Source: Arthrobacter sp. 9V
GTDB lineage: Bacteria; Actinomycetota; Actinomycetes; Actinomycetales; Micrococcaceae
Assembly: GCF_902506065.1 (NCBI RefSeq)
Contig: NZ_LR732912.1
Span: forward strand, 2,292,154 to 2,356,153
Length of the DNA stretch: 64,000 bases
Direction: 5' to 3'
Shown here: piece by piece, positions 9,115 through 17,459 of the stretch
Layout of the letters: each line of letters opens with the position of its first letter
Numbering within the stretch: the stretch's first letter is position 1
Notes under the pieces: generated by a model
Databases searched by the model: none
What the model was told of the DNA's origin: nothing
Seen by the model: the letters and a program-made list of their open reading frames with translations, nothing else
Program-made: the position numbers and the translations under genes

Positions 9115-10023
9115 CCTGGTGCGGGAACCGCAGGACAGCAAGTAATTGCGGGTCCGCTTGGCGATGGGCATCGGCACATCGAACGCTACCGGGTACATGT
9201 CCTGCTCCACGATGCCGAAGATGGGCCGGTTGAGCGCTTCCACTGCTTCGATGACGGCGCGCAGGTCCGGCAGGCCGTTGGGGGGTTCGGTCATGACGCC
9301 TGCGAGGTTGGCAGCTGCCCAGGTCATGTTCTTTTCGTTGACCTCGGCCAGGACCTCCGGGTTGATCTGCTTGAGGTGCAGGTAGCCGATCCGGTCCGGA
9401 TAGTTCTTGATGAGTTCCAGGCTGGAAGCACCGCAGTACTCAGCGTGGCCGGTGTCCAGGCAAAGGTTCAGATACCGCGGATCTGTCGACGCCAGCAGGG
9501 TTTCTATGTCCTTCTGAGCACCAACGTGCGAGTCGGCGTGAGAATGGAACTGCTGCTGCAAACCGAAATCCTCCAACAGGACCTTGCCCATGCGGTTGTG
9601 GCCCGCAAAGAGGTCCGCCCACTGTTCGTCGGACAGTTCACCGTTCTCCACGGCCTCCCCGGTGACGTCGTCACGCCACATGGCGGGGATGACCACAATG
9701 TGTTCTCCGCCCATGGCCGCAGTCAGTTCGGCAACTTTTCGGGCCGGTTCCCATGCTTCGTCGTATTGCCTGGCGCCTCGGTGGAAGGCCGTGAAGACCG
9801 TCCCTGCGGTGACCTTGAGGTCCCGCTGCTTCAGTTCCTCAGCCAACCGGGTGGGGTCGCTGGGCAGATAGCCGTAGGGACCCAGCTCGATCCACTTGTA
9901 CCCGGACTCTGCGACCTCATCCAGGAACCGTTCCCACGGAGTCTGTTGTGGATCATCCGGGAACCATACACCCCAGGAATCAGGGGCGGTGCCGATGATC
10001 AGTTTGTTCTCGACATCAGTCAT
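9106..10023 (-). CDS. iolE: Inosose dehydratase-like TIM-barrel protein
   Basis: This 305-residue xylose-isomerase-like TIM barrel has an N terminus GTAPDSWGVWFPDD and ELGPYGYLP, typical of the actinobacterial proteins annotated as inosose dehydratase (IolE) or inosose isomerase. IolE removes water from scyllo-inosose to give 3D-trihydroxycyclohexane-1,2-dione, the substrate of IolD, which is encoded two genes upstream. Metal-site residues of the fold (H in QFHSHAD, D in CLDTGHAEY, H in YLHLKQ, E in IVEQD) are visible. Context supports IolE, but IolI/IolE subfamilies are hard to separate by eye. Confidence 0.75.
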   Translation of the reverse strand: MTDVENKLIIGTAPDSWGVWFPDDPQQTPWERFLDEVAESGYKWIELGPYGYLPSDPTRLAEELKQRDLKVTAGTVFTAFHRGARQYDEAWEPARKVAELTAAMGGEHIVVIPAMWRDDVTGEAVENGELSDEQWADLFAGHNRMGKVLLEDFGLQQQFHSHADSHVGAQKDIETLLASTDPRYLNLCLDTGHAEYCGASSLELIKNYPDRIGYLHLKQINPEVLAEVNEKNMTWAAANLAGVMTEPPNGLPDLRAVIEAVEALNRPIFGIVEQDMYPVAFDVPMPIAKRTRNYLLSCGSRTRVQ

Positions 10024-10050
10024 GACAGCTATGTCTTTCTTTGGGTGGGG

Positions 10051-11562
10051 TCAGTTGGAGGGGAAGTTGTAAGAGGCGCCGGAGGCGTGGGTGGGCTCGG
10101 GCCAGCGGGAAGTGATGACCTTGCCGCGGGTGTAGAAGGAGACGCCTTCGGGTCCGTAGATGTGCTTGTCGCCGAAGAGGGAATTCTTCCAGCCACCGAA
10201 GGAGTGGTACGCCACGGGGACGGGCAAGGGTACGTTGATGCCTACCATACCCACGGTGACGGAGCGCTGGAACTTCCGGGCGTTGGCGCCCGAGGAGGTG
10301 AAGATCGCAGTGCCGTTGCCGTAGGGGTTGGAGTTGATCAGCGCGATGCCTTCTTCGAGGTCGGCAACGCGGACCACTACCAGGACAGGCCCGAAGATTT
10401 CCTCGGTGTAGGCAGTCATTTCAGTCTTGACGTGGTCGATCACGGTGGGGCCTACCCAGAAGCCGTCTTCGTGGCCCGGGACCACGAGGTCGCGGCCGTC
10501 CACCACCATGGCAGCGCCCGCGGTTTCGGCTTCCGTGACGATCTTGACGATCCGCTCCTTGGAGGCCGGGGTGATGACCGGACCCATTTCGGCGTCGGGT
10601 TCGGTGCCGTTCTTGACCTTCACGGCCAGCGCGCGCTCCTCGACCTTCTTCACAATCAAGTCAGCGGCGTCTCCGACGGCGACGGCAACGGAGATGGCCA
10701 TGCAGCGTTCCCCGGCGGAGCCGAAAGCAGCGGCGGCGAGGTGGTCCGCGGCGTTGTCAAGATCCGCGTCGGGCATCACGATTGCGTGGTTCTTCGCACC
10801 GCCCAGGGCCTGGACACGCTTGCCGTGCTTGGTGGCGGTCTCGTGGACGTATTGGGCGATCGGGGTGGAACCAACAAAACTGATGCCGTCCACGTCCGGG
10901 TGTGTCAGAAGCCCGTCCACGGTTTCCTTGCCGCCGTGCAGGACCTGGAATACGCCGTCGGGCAGCCCGGCCTGCTTCCACAGCTTGGCCAGAAGCATCG
11001 AGGCGGAGGGGTCACGCTCGGAGGGCTTGAGGATGAAGGCGTTGCCGGTGGCGATTGCCATGGGTGCCATCCACAGCGGGACCATGACGGGGAAGTTGAA
11101 CGGCGTGATGCCGGCGACGACGCCCAAGGGCTCGCGGAAAGAGAAGACGTCGATCCCGGTGGAGACCTGGTCCGAGTAGTCGCCCTTGAGCAGCTGCGGG
11201 ATGCCGCAGGCGAACTCGATTACTTCCAGGCCGCGGCCGATCTCGCCCTTGGCGTCTGAGAGGACCTTGCCGTGCTCGGCGGTGATCAACTCGGCCAGCT
11301 CATCCACGTGCGCCGCAACCAGCTCGCGGAACTTGAACAAGACCGCGGTGCGCTTGGCCAGGGAAATATCGCCCCACGAATCCGCTGCCTTGCGGGCCGC
11401 GGCAACCGTGGCGTTCAAGTCCGCCTCGTTCGCCAGTCGAAGCTCAGCGGATACCTGGCCGGTGGCCGGGTTGTAGACCGGCTGGGTGCGGTCTCCCTCG
11501 CCGGTGGTTTCAGCGCCGTTGATGAAGTGGTGAATGGTGGTCAATGTGGTCGTCGTCGACAT
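10051..11562 (-). CDS. iolA: CoA-acylating methylmalonate-semialdehyde dehydrogenase
   Basis: This 503-residue aldehyde dehydrogenase fold protein would convert malonate semialdehyde to acetyl-CoA and CO2, the last inositol-specific step. The catalytic cysteine is C287 in GERCMAI. The usual ALDH general-base glutamate motif ELGGK is replaced by ALGGAKNH, which is characteristic of the CoA-dependent MMSDH subfamily. Cofactor segments PFNFPVM and LKPSERDP match as well. It has an AAGGAAG ribosome site before the ATG at 11562 and lies between iolD and iolE. Confidence 0.95.
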   Translation of the reverse strand: MSTTTTLTTIHHFINGAETTGEGDRTQPVYNPATGQVSAELRLANEADLNATVAAARKAADSWGDISLAKRTAVLFKFRELVAAHVDELAELITAEHGKVLSDAKGEIGRGLEVIEFACGIPQLLKGDYSDQVSTGIDVFSFREPLGVVAGITPFNFPVMVPLWMAPMAIATGNAFILKPSERDPSASMLLAKLWKQAGLPDGVFQVLHGGKETVDGLLTHPDVDGISFVGSTPIAQYVHETATKHGKRVQALGGAKNHAIVMPDADLDNAADHLAAAAFGSAGERCMAISVAVAVGDAADLIVKKVEERALAVKVKNGTEPDAEMGPVITPASKERIVKIVTEAETAGAAMVVDGRDLVVPGHEDGFWVGPTVIDHVKTEMTAYTEEIFGPVLVVVRVADLEEGIALINSNPYGNGTAIFTSSGANARKFQRSVTVGMVGINVPLPVPVAYHSFGGWKNSLFGDKHIYGPEGVSFYTRGKVITSRWPEPTHASGASYNFPSN

Positions 11563-11593
11563 GTGCGGACTTCCTTTTTAGTCTTTGGGGTTT

Positions 11594-13540
11594 CTAGCCC
11601 AGCAGCTTGCGCTGGCGGTTCTTGTGCTGCGTATAGGTCTGGTAGGCCTGCCGGGTGGATTCGAGATCGGAAACCTGTGAGACCGGAACGTCCCACCAGG
11701 ATTCGGAGCTCGGCGCGTCCAGCAAAGGATCGGACTCAACATGGATCACGATCGGCCCGGTTTCCGGGGCGGCTTTTGCTTCCTTGATTGCGGCGCCGAG
11801 GGCTTCGATGACGTGCTCCCCCGGTTCGATCCTGATGACTTTCGCACCGAGTGATTCAGCGTTCGTGGCGAGGTCGATGGGGAGGTTCTCACCGGCGTCG
11901 AAGCTGTGCTGTTCCTTGTCCAGGACACGGTACTGCGTGCCGAAGCGCTGCGACCCGAGGGTTTCGGAGAGCGAACCGATGGAGGCGTAGCCGTGGTTCT
12001 GGATGAGGACCACGATCAGTTTGATGCGTTCGGCGACGGCGGTGACCAGTTCGGTGTGCATCATCAGGTAGGAGCCGTCCCCCACCATGACCACCACGTC
12101 CCTGTCGGGGCCACCTGCGGCGGCTTCGGCCAGCGCGGCACGTTTCACGCCCAAACCACCGGGGATCTCGTAACCCATGCAGGAATAGGCGTACTCCACG
12201 TGGTAGCCGAACGGGTCCCGCACGCGCCACATTTTGTGCAGGTCGCCGGGCAGCGACCCTGCCGCGCAGATGACAACATCCTGGTCATCCATGGCCTTGT
12301 TCGTTGCGCCGATGATCTCGTTCTGGGCAGGCAATGGTGCGTAACGGGTTTCGAACGCCTCATCCACCACCGAGTTCCAGCGCTTCTTCTCCGCGGCGAC
12401 CTTTTCTTCAAGATCAGCACCAACGCGGTATCCGCCCATGGCGTGATTGAGCTTGACCAATGCCTTGCGGGCGTCAGCGACGACCGGCAAGGTGGTGCCG
12501 TGCTTGTACGCGTCGATCGGGGCCACGTTGATGTTCACGAACTTCACGTCCGGATTCTGGAACGCCGTGCGGGAGGCCGTGGTGAAGTCCTCGTAGCGGG
12601 TTCCGATTCCGATGATGAGGTCCGCTTCCGCAGCGATGGCGTTGGCAGCCGTCGTACCCGTTGAGCCGATGGCACCGAGGGATTGCTTGTGGTCCCACGG
12701 CAGGACGCCGACGCCGGCCTGCGTGTTTCCCACGGGGATACCGGTCAGCTCAGCGAACGTGGCGAGCTCATCATTGGCATAGGCGTAGAGGACACCGCCT
12801 CCGGCGATGATCAGCGGACGCTTTGCGGCACGGATGGCCTGCACTGCGCGGCGGATGTCCTCGTCCTCGGCCTCGGGACGGCGGATCCGCCACTCCCGCT
12901 CAGCCAGGAACTCTTCTGGCACATCGAAGGCCTCTGCCTGGACATCCTGCGGCAGCGAGATGGTTACCGCACCGGTTTCAGCAGGGTCCGTCAGCACCCG
13001 CAGACCGTGGTGGAATGCGGAAAACAACTGCTCCGGACGGGACACCCGGTCAAAGAACCTGGACAACGGGCGGAAGGCATCGTTGACAGTGATGTCATAG
13101 GCGTACGGGAGCTCCAGCTGCTGCAACACCGGATCTGCCGCCCGGGTGGCGAACGTATCGCTGGGAAGCAGCAGTACCGGCAAACGGTTGGTTGTAGCCA
13201 ACGCAGCACCTGTGAGCAGGTTCGAGGAACCCGGACCGATGGAGGTGCTGATGGCGAACGTCTGGCGACGACGCGTGTGCCGTGCATAACCGACAGCCTG
13301 ATGAACCTGGGCTTGCTCGTTGCGTCCCTGGTAGTACGGCATGATGGCGGGGTCCGCGGCCTGGTACTGCTTCAGCGCCTGCCCCACACCGGCTACGTTC
13401 CCATGGCCAAAAATGCCGAACGTGCCCGGAATCAGCCGTTCACGGAACTCGAGGCCGTTGACCGAGTCCACGGTGTACTGCTTGGAAAGGAACTCCACCA
13501 CGGCCTGCGCCACGGTCATCCGACGGGTTGCTGTACCCAT
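11594..13540 (-). CDS. iolD: 3D-(3,5/4)-trihydroxycyclohexane-1,2-dione acylhydrolase
   Basis: This 648-residue thiamine diphosphate enzyme is close to the usual IolD length. The N-terminal TPP domain includes GRNEQAQ, with the glutamate that activates the cofactor. The C-terminal TPP domain carries GDGSYLMMHTEL followed by NHGYASIG, the GDG-N diphosphate/Mg motif. The product is 5-deoxy-D-glucuronate. The next enzyme, IolB, is not encoded in the window. Only six bases separate it from the upstream aldolase-like gene, with a GGAG site before its ATG. Confidence 0.95.
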   Translation of the reverse strand: MGTATRRMTVAQAVVEFLSKQYTVDSVNGLEFRERLIPGTFGIFGHGNVAGVGQALKQYQAADPAIMPYYQGRNEQAQVHQAVGYARHTRRRQTFAISTSIGPGSSNLLTGAALATTNRLPVLLLPSDTFATRAADPVLQQLELPYAYDITVNDAFRPLSRFFDRVSRPEQLFSAFHHGLRVLTDPAETGAVTISLPQDVQAEAFDVPEEFLAEREWRIRRPEAEDEDIRRAVQAIRAAKRPLIIAGGGVLYAYANDELATFAELTGIPVGNTQAGVGVLPWDHKQSLGAIGSTGTTAANAIAAEADLIIGIGTRYEDFTTASRTAFQNPDVKFVNINVAPIDAYKHGTTLPVVADARKALVKLNHAMGGYRVGADLEEKVAAEKKRWNSVVDEAFETRYAPLPAQNEIIGATNKAMDDQDVVICAAGSLPGDLHKMWRVRDPFGYHVEYAYSCMGYEIPGGLGVKRAALAEAAAGGPDRDVVVMVGDGSYLMMHTELVTAVAERIKLIVVLIQNHGYASIGSLSETLGSQRFGTQYRVLDKEQHSFDAGENLPIDLATNAESLGAKVIRIEPGEHVIEALGAAIKEAKAAPETGPIVIHVESDPLLDAPSSESWWDVPVSQVSDLESTRQAYQTYTQHKNRQRKLLG

Positions 13541-13546
13541 TGCTAA

Positions 13547-14509
13547 CTACTCCGATACTTTCACTGGAATACGGTTTGACATGGTGCGCTCATCAGCAGC
13601 GGCGGCCCCAGGGGCGGGTTTGTTCAGCAGGGAAGCCGCAGTTGCAACGGCAGCCGCCACATCGCCGTCGTGCGGGTAAAGCAGCGTCCTGCCCACAGTC
13701 AGGCCGCGTACACCGGGCAAGGCAAGAGCAGCCTGCCAGCTGGCGAAGACCTCATCCTGGCTTCCATCCGGATCACCGCCCAACAGCACAGTGGGCATGG
13801 TGGTGGAAGCCATGACGCGCTCCATCTCGGCTACCACCGGAAGCTTCATCCACGTGTAGGCGCTGGTGGACCCGAGTCCCTCGGCAATACCTACTGACTT
13901 GATCACTGCGTCTGCGCGGAGGTCGTTGCGGACCTTGCCGTGAGCATCACGGACAGAGAGGAACGGCTCCACCATGGCGATGAGCTTGCGCTCGGCCAAC
14001 GAATCGATGGCTTTGGCTGTTGCTTCAAGAGTGGCCACAGTGTCCGGGTCACCCAGGCAGATCCGGGTGAGCATTTTGCCGCCATCTGCACCCAGTGCCT
14101 CCAAAGCCGCAGCGGTATGGCCGGTAAAGCGATCATCAAACTCGTTCACCAAGCCCGCCAGCCCCCCGCGGTTCATTGAACCGAAAACGAGCTTGCCTTC
14201 CAACGCTCCCAACAACAGCAAGTCATCCATGATGTCCGGCGAGGCAAGAATGCCGTCCACGGCGGGGTTGGCCAACGCAATTTGCAACCGGTCCAGAAGG
14301 TCCCTTCGATCCGCCATGGCCATGGGCAAGGGGCCAACGGACAGGGCACCGCGCGCCGGATGGTCGGCGGCGACGATGAAGTTCTGGGTGCTGTGCTTCA
14401 GGCCGGGATGCCGGCGCCGGGTGGCTGCAGCGCGTGCCACGGCCTCGGGGTCCTCCAAGCGGATACGGCTCAAGTGCTCGTAACGGCGGGGGTCATCGTT
14501 GAAGTTCAA
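13547..14509 (-). CDS. Cgl0158-family (beta/alpha)8 barrel protein, probable aldolase of inositol breakdown
   Basis: This 320-residue protein looks like the Cgl0158 family, a TIM-barrel group related to DeoC/LacD/FbaB-type class I aldolases that recurs in corynebacterial and arthrobacterial iol clusters. The segment FIVAADHPARGA near residue 45, MVEPFLS and LLGGDPDG match barrel strands of that superfamily. No iolJ is present, so the likely job is cleavage of 2-deoxy-5-keto-gluconate 6-phosphate to DHAP and malonate semialdehyde. That would sit exactly between IolC (overlapping upstream, ATGA) and IolA. The function is inference; the family match is from memory. Confidence 0.75.
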   Translation of the reverse strand: MNFNDDPRRYEHLSRIRLEDPEAVARAAATRRRHPGLKHSTQNFIVAADHPARGALSVGPLPMAMADRRDLLDRLQIALANPAVDGILASPDIMDDLLLLGALEGKLVFGSMNRGGLAGLVNEFDDRFTGHTAAALEALGADGGKMLTRICLGDPDTVATLEATAKAIDSLAERKLIAMVEPFLSVRDAHGKVRNDLRADAVIKSVGIAEGLGSTSAYTWMKLPVVAEMERVMASTTMPTVLLGGDPDGSQDEVFASWQAALALPGVRGLTVGRTLLYPHDGDVAAAVATAASLLNKPAPGAAAADERTMSNRIPVKVSE

Positions 14510-15567
14510 CGAACTGCTCCTTCTTCGAGGATTGACGCGTCGAGAGTGGAGGCTTTGGGGGCCGAAGCTGCCGGGGCCTTCGCTGTCCGGGCCGCGCCCG
14601 GGATGGGTCGGCCGCGCTCGGCGAGCAGCGCGTTCACCTCATCCGGGGTCGGCATGGCATCGGCGCAGGAGAGCCGTGAGGCCACAATCGCGCCCGAGGC
14701 ATTTGCGTAATCCAAGACCTCAGACAGCGGCCAACCGGAGAGAAGCCCGTGACAGAAGGCGCCGCCAAAGGAGTCACCGGCGCCCAAACCGTTGACGGTT
14801 TCCACCGGGACGGGGGCGGAAACTACGCGCTCGGTACGCGTCTTGGCCATGACACCTTCCGGTCCAAGCTTTACTACGGCAATCTCGACGCCGGCAGCGA
14901 GCAAGCGGTCCGCCTGTTCGTCGGGCGTGCCCTCCCCCACTGCAACAGCGCATTCCTTGTCGTTGCCGATCGCCACCGTCACGTGCGGGAGGACCTTGGC
15001 AACCTCGGCCCGGGCTTCTTCTTCGGAACTCCAGAACATGGGCCGGTAATCCAGGTCCAGGATGGTGAACTGGCCTTCCTTGAGCCCGGTGCGGGGACGG
15101 GCCTGGTGGGCCTTGATGTGGGCCTCACGGCTGGGCTCCTGGCAGAGGCCGGTTACCGTGGACCAGAAGATCCCTGCGTCACGGATCGCGTCCAAGTCCA
15201 GTTCTTCAGCTTTGAGCTGCAGGTCCGGAGCTGTAGGAAAGCGTCCGTAGAAGTACAAGGGAAAATCTTCCGGCGGCTTGATAGCGCAGAATGTCACGGC
15301 CGTGGGGTATTCCTTGACCGCCGAGACGAACGAGTCGTCCACGTTGAACTTGTGCAGCTCCCGGTGAAGGTAGTTCCCGAAAGCGTCATCGCCGGTGCGG
15401 GTGATAATTCCTGCGCGCCGCCCGTGACGGGCTGCGGCCACGGCTACGTTGGAGGGCGAACCTCCGAGGTACTTGCCGAAGGACGTCACGTCCTCCAGGT
15501 CCACTCCGATGTCATTCGGGTAGATATCAACGCTGATGCGCCCGATCGTAAGCAGTTCGTGGGTCAC
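14506..15567 (-). CDS. iolC: 5-dehydro-2-deoxygluconokinase
   Basis: This is a PfkB/ribokinase-family kinase of 353 residues that phosphorylates 2-deoxy-5-keto-D-gluconate. YLGGSPSNVAVAAARHG is PfkB signature 1, and GLGAGDSFGGAFCHG is signature 2 with the catalytic Asp. The start is set at the GTG at 15567, with AAAGG about 12 bases upstream; the frame is open to 15633 but without a recognisable start signal. It is the promoter-proximal gene of the iol operon and overlaps the aldolase-like gene by 4 bases. Confidence 0.92.
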   Translation of the reverse strand: MTHELLTIGRISVDIYPNDIGVDLEDVTSFGKYLGGSPSNVAVAAARHGRRAGIITRTGDDAFGNYLHRELHKFNVDDSFVSAVKEYPTAVTFCAIKPPEDFPLYFYGRFPTAPDLQLKAEELDLDAIRDAGIFWSTVTGLCQEPSREAHIKAHQARPRTGLKEGQFTILDLDYRPMFWSSEEEARAEVAKVLPHVTVAIGNDKECAVAVGEGTPDEQADRLLAAGVEIAVVKLGPEGVMAKTRTERVVSAPVPVETVNGLGAGDSFGGAFCHGLLSGWPLSEVLDYANASGAIVASRLSCADAMPTPDEVNALLAERGRPIPGAARTAKAPAASAPKASTLDASILEEGAVR

Positions 15568-15677
15568 GATGATCGTTGACCTTTCTCTTGTGAACTCTGA
15601 ACCTTTGAGCGCTGGGCCCCAATGCCTTGCCACCCCTCAGTGAGCGGGGCCACATGACTACTTTGCACCAGAATCAA

Positions 15678-15703
15678 TGTCCTGTCAAAGGTTTGTACTG
15701 ACA
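15678..15703 (-). promoter_or_regulatory. iolC promoter region with two IolR-like boxes
   Basis: Two boxes, TGTCCTGTCA (15678-15687) and TGTACTGACA (15694-15703), stand 16 bases apart upstream of iolC. The first overlaps a perfect minus-strand TTGACA (15683-15688) that could be the -35, so binding would block transcription. Both resemble TGTCCTGACA at 5582. Confidence 0.6.
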
Positions 15704-15729
15704 TATTTACAACATGACACGGCGCTGAT

Positions 15730-16134
15730 TTACTTGCGCGGTACAGCCAGTTCTCCGGTGACATACTGGCTGCGGCCAAAGCCGAATGACCAGTCGCCCG
15801 GCGAGTTCTCCACGTAGCCCACAAAGACATCCTCGCCCTGGACTCCCACCTCAGCCAGACTGCTGGCAATGGCCTCAAACAGTGAGCTCTTTGCTTCCTG
15901 GCTGCGCCCGCCCTGGGTGAAAATCTGAATCATTACAACCCCGGAAGTGCGCTGGAAACCAAGGCCAGCGTCCTGGGCAACAATTTGACCCTGCTTGTGC
16001 TCGGTGAGGATGTGGAAGTAGTCCTGCTCCGGTATCCCATACTCCGCAAGGATGGCATCGTGGATGGCACGACTCAGTGCGGACAAGTCCTCCGGGGTGC
16101 GGCCTTGGTTGACGTCGATTCGAACAAGCGGCAT
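15730..16134 (-). CDS. Tautomerase family protein
   Basis: This 134-residue protein begins MPLVRIDVNQG. After removal of Met the N-terminal proline would be the catalytic base of 4-oxalocrotonate tautomerase-superfamily enzymes. At 134 residues it is of the fused-dimer length (MSAD/cis-CaaD-like) rather than the 62-residue 4-OT. It has an AGGAG site before the ATG. Its promoter carries the same IolR-like box as iolC, so it is probably expressed with inositol genes and may act on a keto/enol intermediate of that pathway. Confidence 0.82.
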   Translation of the reverse strand: MPLVRIDVNQGRTPEDLSALSRAIHDAILAEYGIPEQDYFHILTEHKQGQIVAQDAGLGFQRTSGVVMIQIFTQGGRSQEAKSSLFEAIASSLAEVGVQGEDVFVGYVENSPGDWSFGFGRSQYVTGELAVPRK

Positions 16135-16151
16135 GTCTCTTCTCCTAAGTT

Positions 16152-16185
16152 TGTCCTGTCATACTAACAAACAGAATCTCCTGAG
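16152..16185 (-). promoter_or_regulatory. Tautomerase promoter with IolR-like box
   Basis: On the minus strand TAGTAT (-10) is followed at once by TGACAGGACA (plus-strand TGTCCTGTCA, 16152-16161), placing the box over the transcription start. A TTGAGC about 18 bases upstream of the -10 may be the -35. Confidence 0.5.
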
Positions 16186-16224
16186 CTCAAGGCTTCACTG
16201 ATTCACTTTGCGCCAACAACGACA

Positions 16225-16251
16225 AACCCCCTGCCCGATGGGCAGGGGGTT
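16225..16251 (-). terminator. Terminator of the LysR gene
   Basis: A perfect 12-bp inverted repeat (AACCCCCTGCCC at 16225-16236, complement at 16240-16251) with a 3-base loop lies 32 bases after the stop of the LysR gene. Confidence 0.8.
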
Positions 16252-16282
16252 GGCATGGTCCCTATGTTCAGCGGGCAACGTT

Positions 16283-17221
16283 TCAGAGATAGTCGCCGCC
16301 ACGTTCACGGGCAATTTCCAGCAATGTTGAGTGGAAAGCCACCTCAGCAGGGGCATACACCTTGTCCTGACGCTGGGCCAGGAAGACCCTGCGCAGCGGG
16401 GCGTGGGCGCCAAGGCTTAGGACCCTGACATCCGGATGTTGCAGGGCTACTGCCGTCTTGGGAACAATCGCCACACCCATGCCGACGCTGACCATTGCCT
16501 GGGCCTCTTGGTAGTCGTTGGCAAGAAAACCGATGTTCGGCTCAAAGCCGGCGTCATGGGCGGAGCGCTGAAGTACTTCCACAACCGGGTGGGCCTCCGC
16601 GCGGACTATCCAGGACTCCTTTCGAAGGTCTCTCATACTCACCTCATCACGATCCGCCAAGGGATGCCCCTTGGCGACCAGGATGACCGTGCTCTCCTGG
16701 AACACTTCCGTGATACGAATGGCTTCGTCATTAAACCGGTTCCAGGGATAGTCCCAGAGCAAGCACAGTCCGGTCACTCCGGATTCAAGGTCCGAGACGA
16801 GTTCGTCAAAACGGGCGCTGCGCACGGACAGGCCAATGGCAGGGTAGCGCTTCTTGAAGGCGCGGATCACCAAGGGCAAGAATGAGCCTGCCAGCGTAGG
16901 GAATGTGCCCACTGTCAGCGAGCCACGATTCAACCCGGCAATCTGGCCGAGGTCGGACCGGGCTGCCCGCATCTGTCCAACGATCTTCCGGGCGTGACCG
17001 GCCAGCACCTGACCTGCCTCCGTTGGAACGACACCGCGCGAGCGTCGGTTAAGGAGCGGCTGCCCCACTTCCTGTTCCAACTTTCGCAGTTGCTGTGAGA
17101 CAGCAGAAGGCGAATACATCATGATGTCGGCCGCCGCCGTGATCGAACCTTGCTCAACAACCTCCACCAGGAGGGCAAGCCTGCGAATATCAAATAAGTC
17201 CAGGTTCTCATAGTTAAGCAT
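16283..17221 (-). CDS. LysR-family transcriptional regulator
   Basis: This 312-residue LysR regulator has a winged HTH at residues about 11-70 (SITAAADIMMYSPSAVSQQL, recognition helix) and a LysR substrate-binding domain from about residue 95. It is divergent from the PrpF/MatC pair starting at 17460, with about 240 bases between them, the usual layout for a LysR activator of its neighbour. The inducer is probably the di- or tricarboxylate carried and isomerised by those proteins. Confidence 0.9.
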   Translation of the reverse strand: MLNYENLDLFDIRRLALLVEVVEQGSITAAADIMMYSPSAVSQQLRKLEQEVGQPLLNRRSRGVVPTEAGQVLAGHARKIVGQMRAARSDLGQIAGLNRGSLTVGTFPTLAGSFLPLVIRAFKKRYPAIGLSVRSARFDELVSDLESGVTGLCLLWDYPWNRFNDEAIRITEVFQESTVILVAKGHPLADRDEVSMRDLRKESWIVRAEAHPVVEVLQRSAHDAGFEPNIGFLANDYQEAQAMVSVGMGVAIVPKTAVALQHPDVRVLSLGAHAPLRRVFLAQRQDKVYAPAEVAFHSTLLEIARERGGDYL

Positions 17222-17290
17222 TTCTTCACTCTTCTCTGTCTTTGGTTCATTCTATGCAGCACTGCGCCATACAGCGGCAGTCGCATGGAA

Positions 17291-17304
17291 AAAAGCGCGC
17301 TTTT
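17291..17304. promoter_or_regulatory. Palindrome in the LysR-prpF divergent region
   Basis: AAAAGCGCGCTTTT is a perfect 14-base palindrome about midway between the two divergent starts. It is a candidate LysR binding site; no classical T-N11-A box stands out more clearly. Confidence 0.45.
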
Positions 17305-17459
17305 GGAGATTCGCAGTGCGCTGTTTCGCTTGAGCGGACAATGAGTGAAGCATCACTACATTCCCCCTCAATTATTCAACATTGTCTTCATATGTGATCC
17401 GGATCATCCTCGTAACAGGCAATAAATTTTGCAGGGATGCCAAGGGAGGCAGGAACACC

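Noticed and set aside
8788..11259. An 823-codon open frame on the plus strand
   Set aside because: It is fully antisense to iolG, iolE and iolA, its translation is a low-complexity G/V/D/H-rich mixture without any domain, and such long antisense frames are common in high-GC genes.
13547..14509. Calling the barrel protein iolJ or a classical fructose-bisphosphate aldolase
   Set aside because: The class II aldolase histidine motifs of IolJ are absent; it fits the Cgl0158 barrel family, so only a functional replacement is proposed.
16283..17221. The LysR gene as regulator of the inositol operon
   Set aside because: It is separated from the iol genes by its own terminator and is divergent from prpF/matC; the boxes in iol promoters look like GntR-type IolR sites rather than LysR sites.
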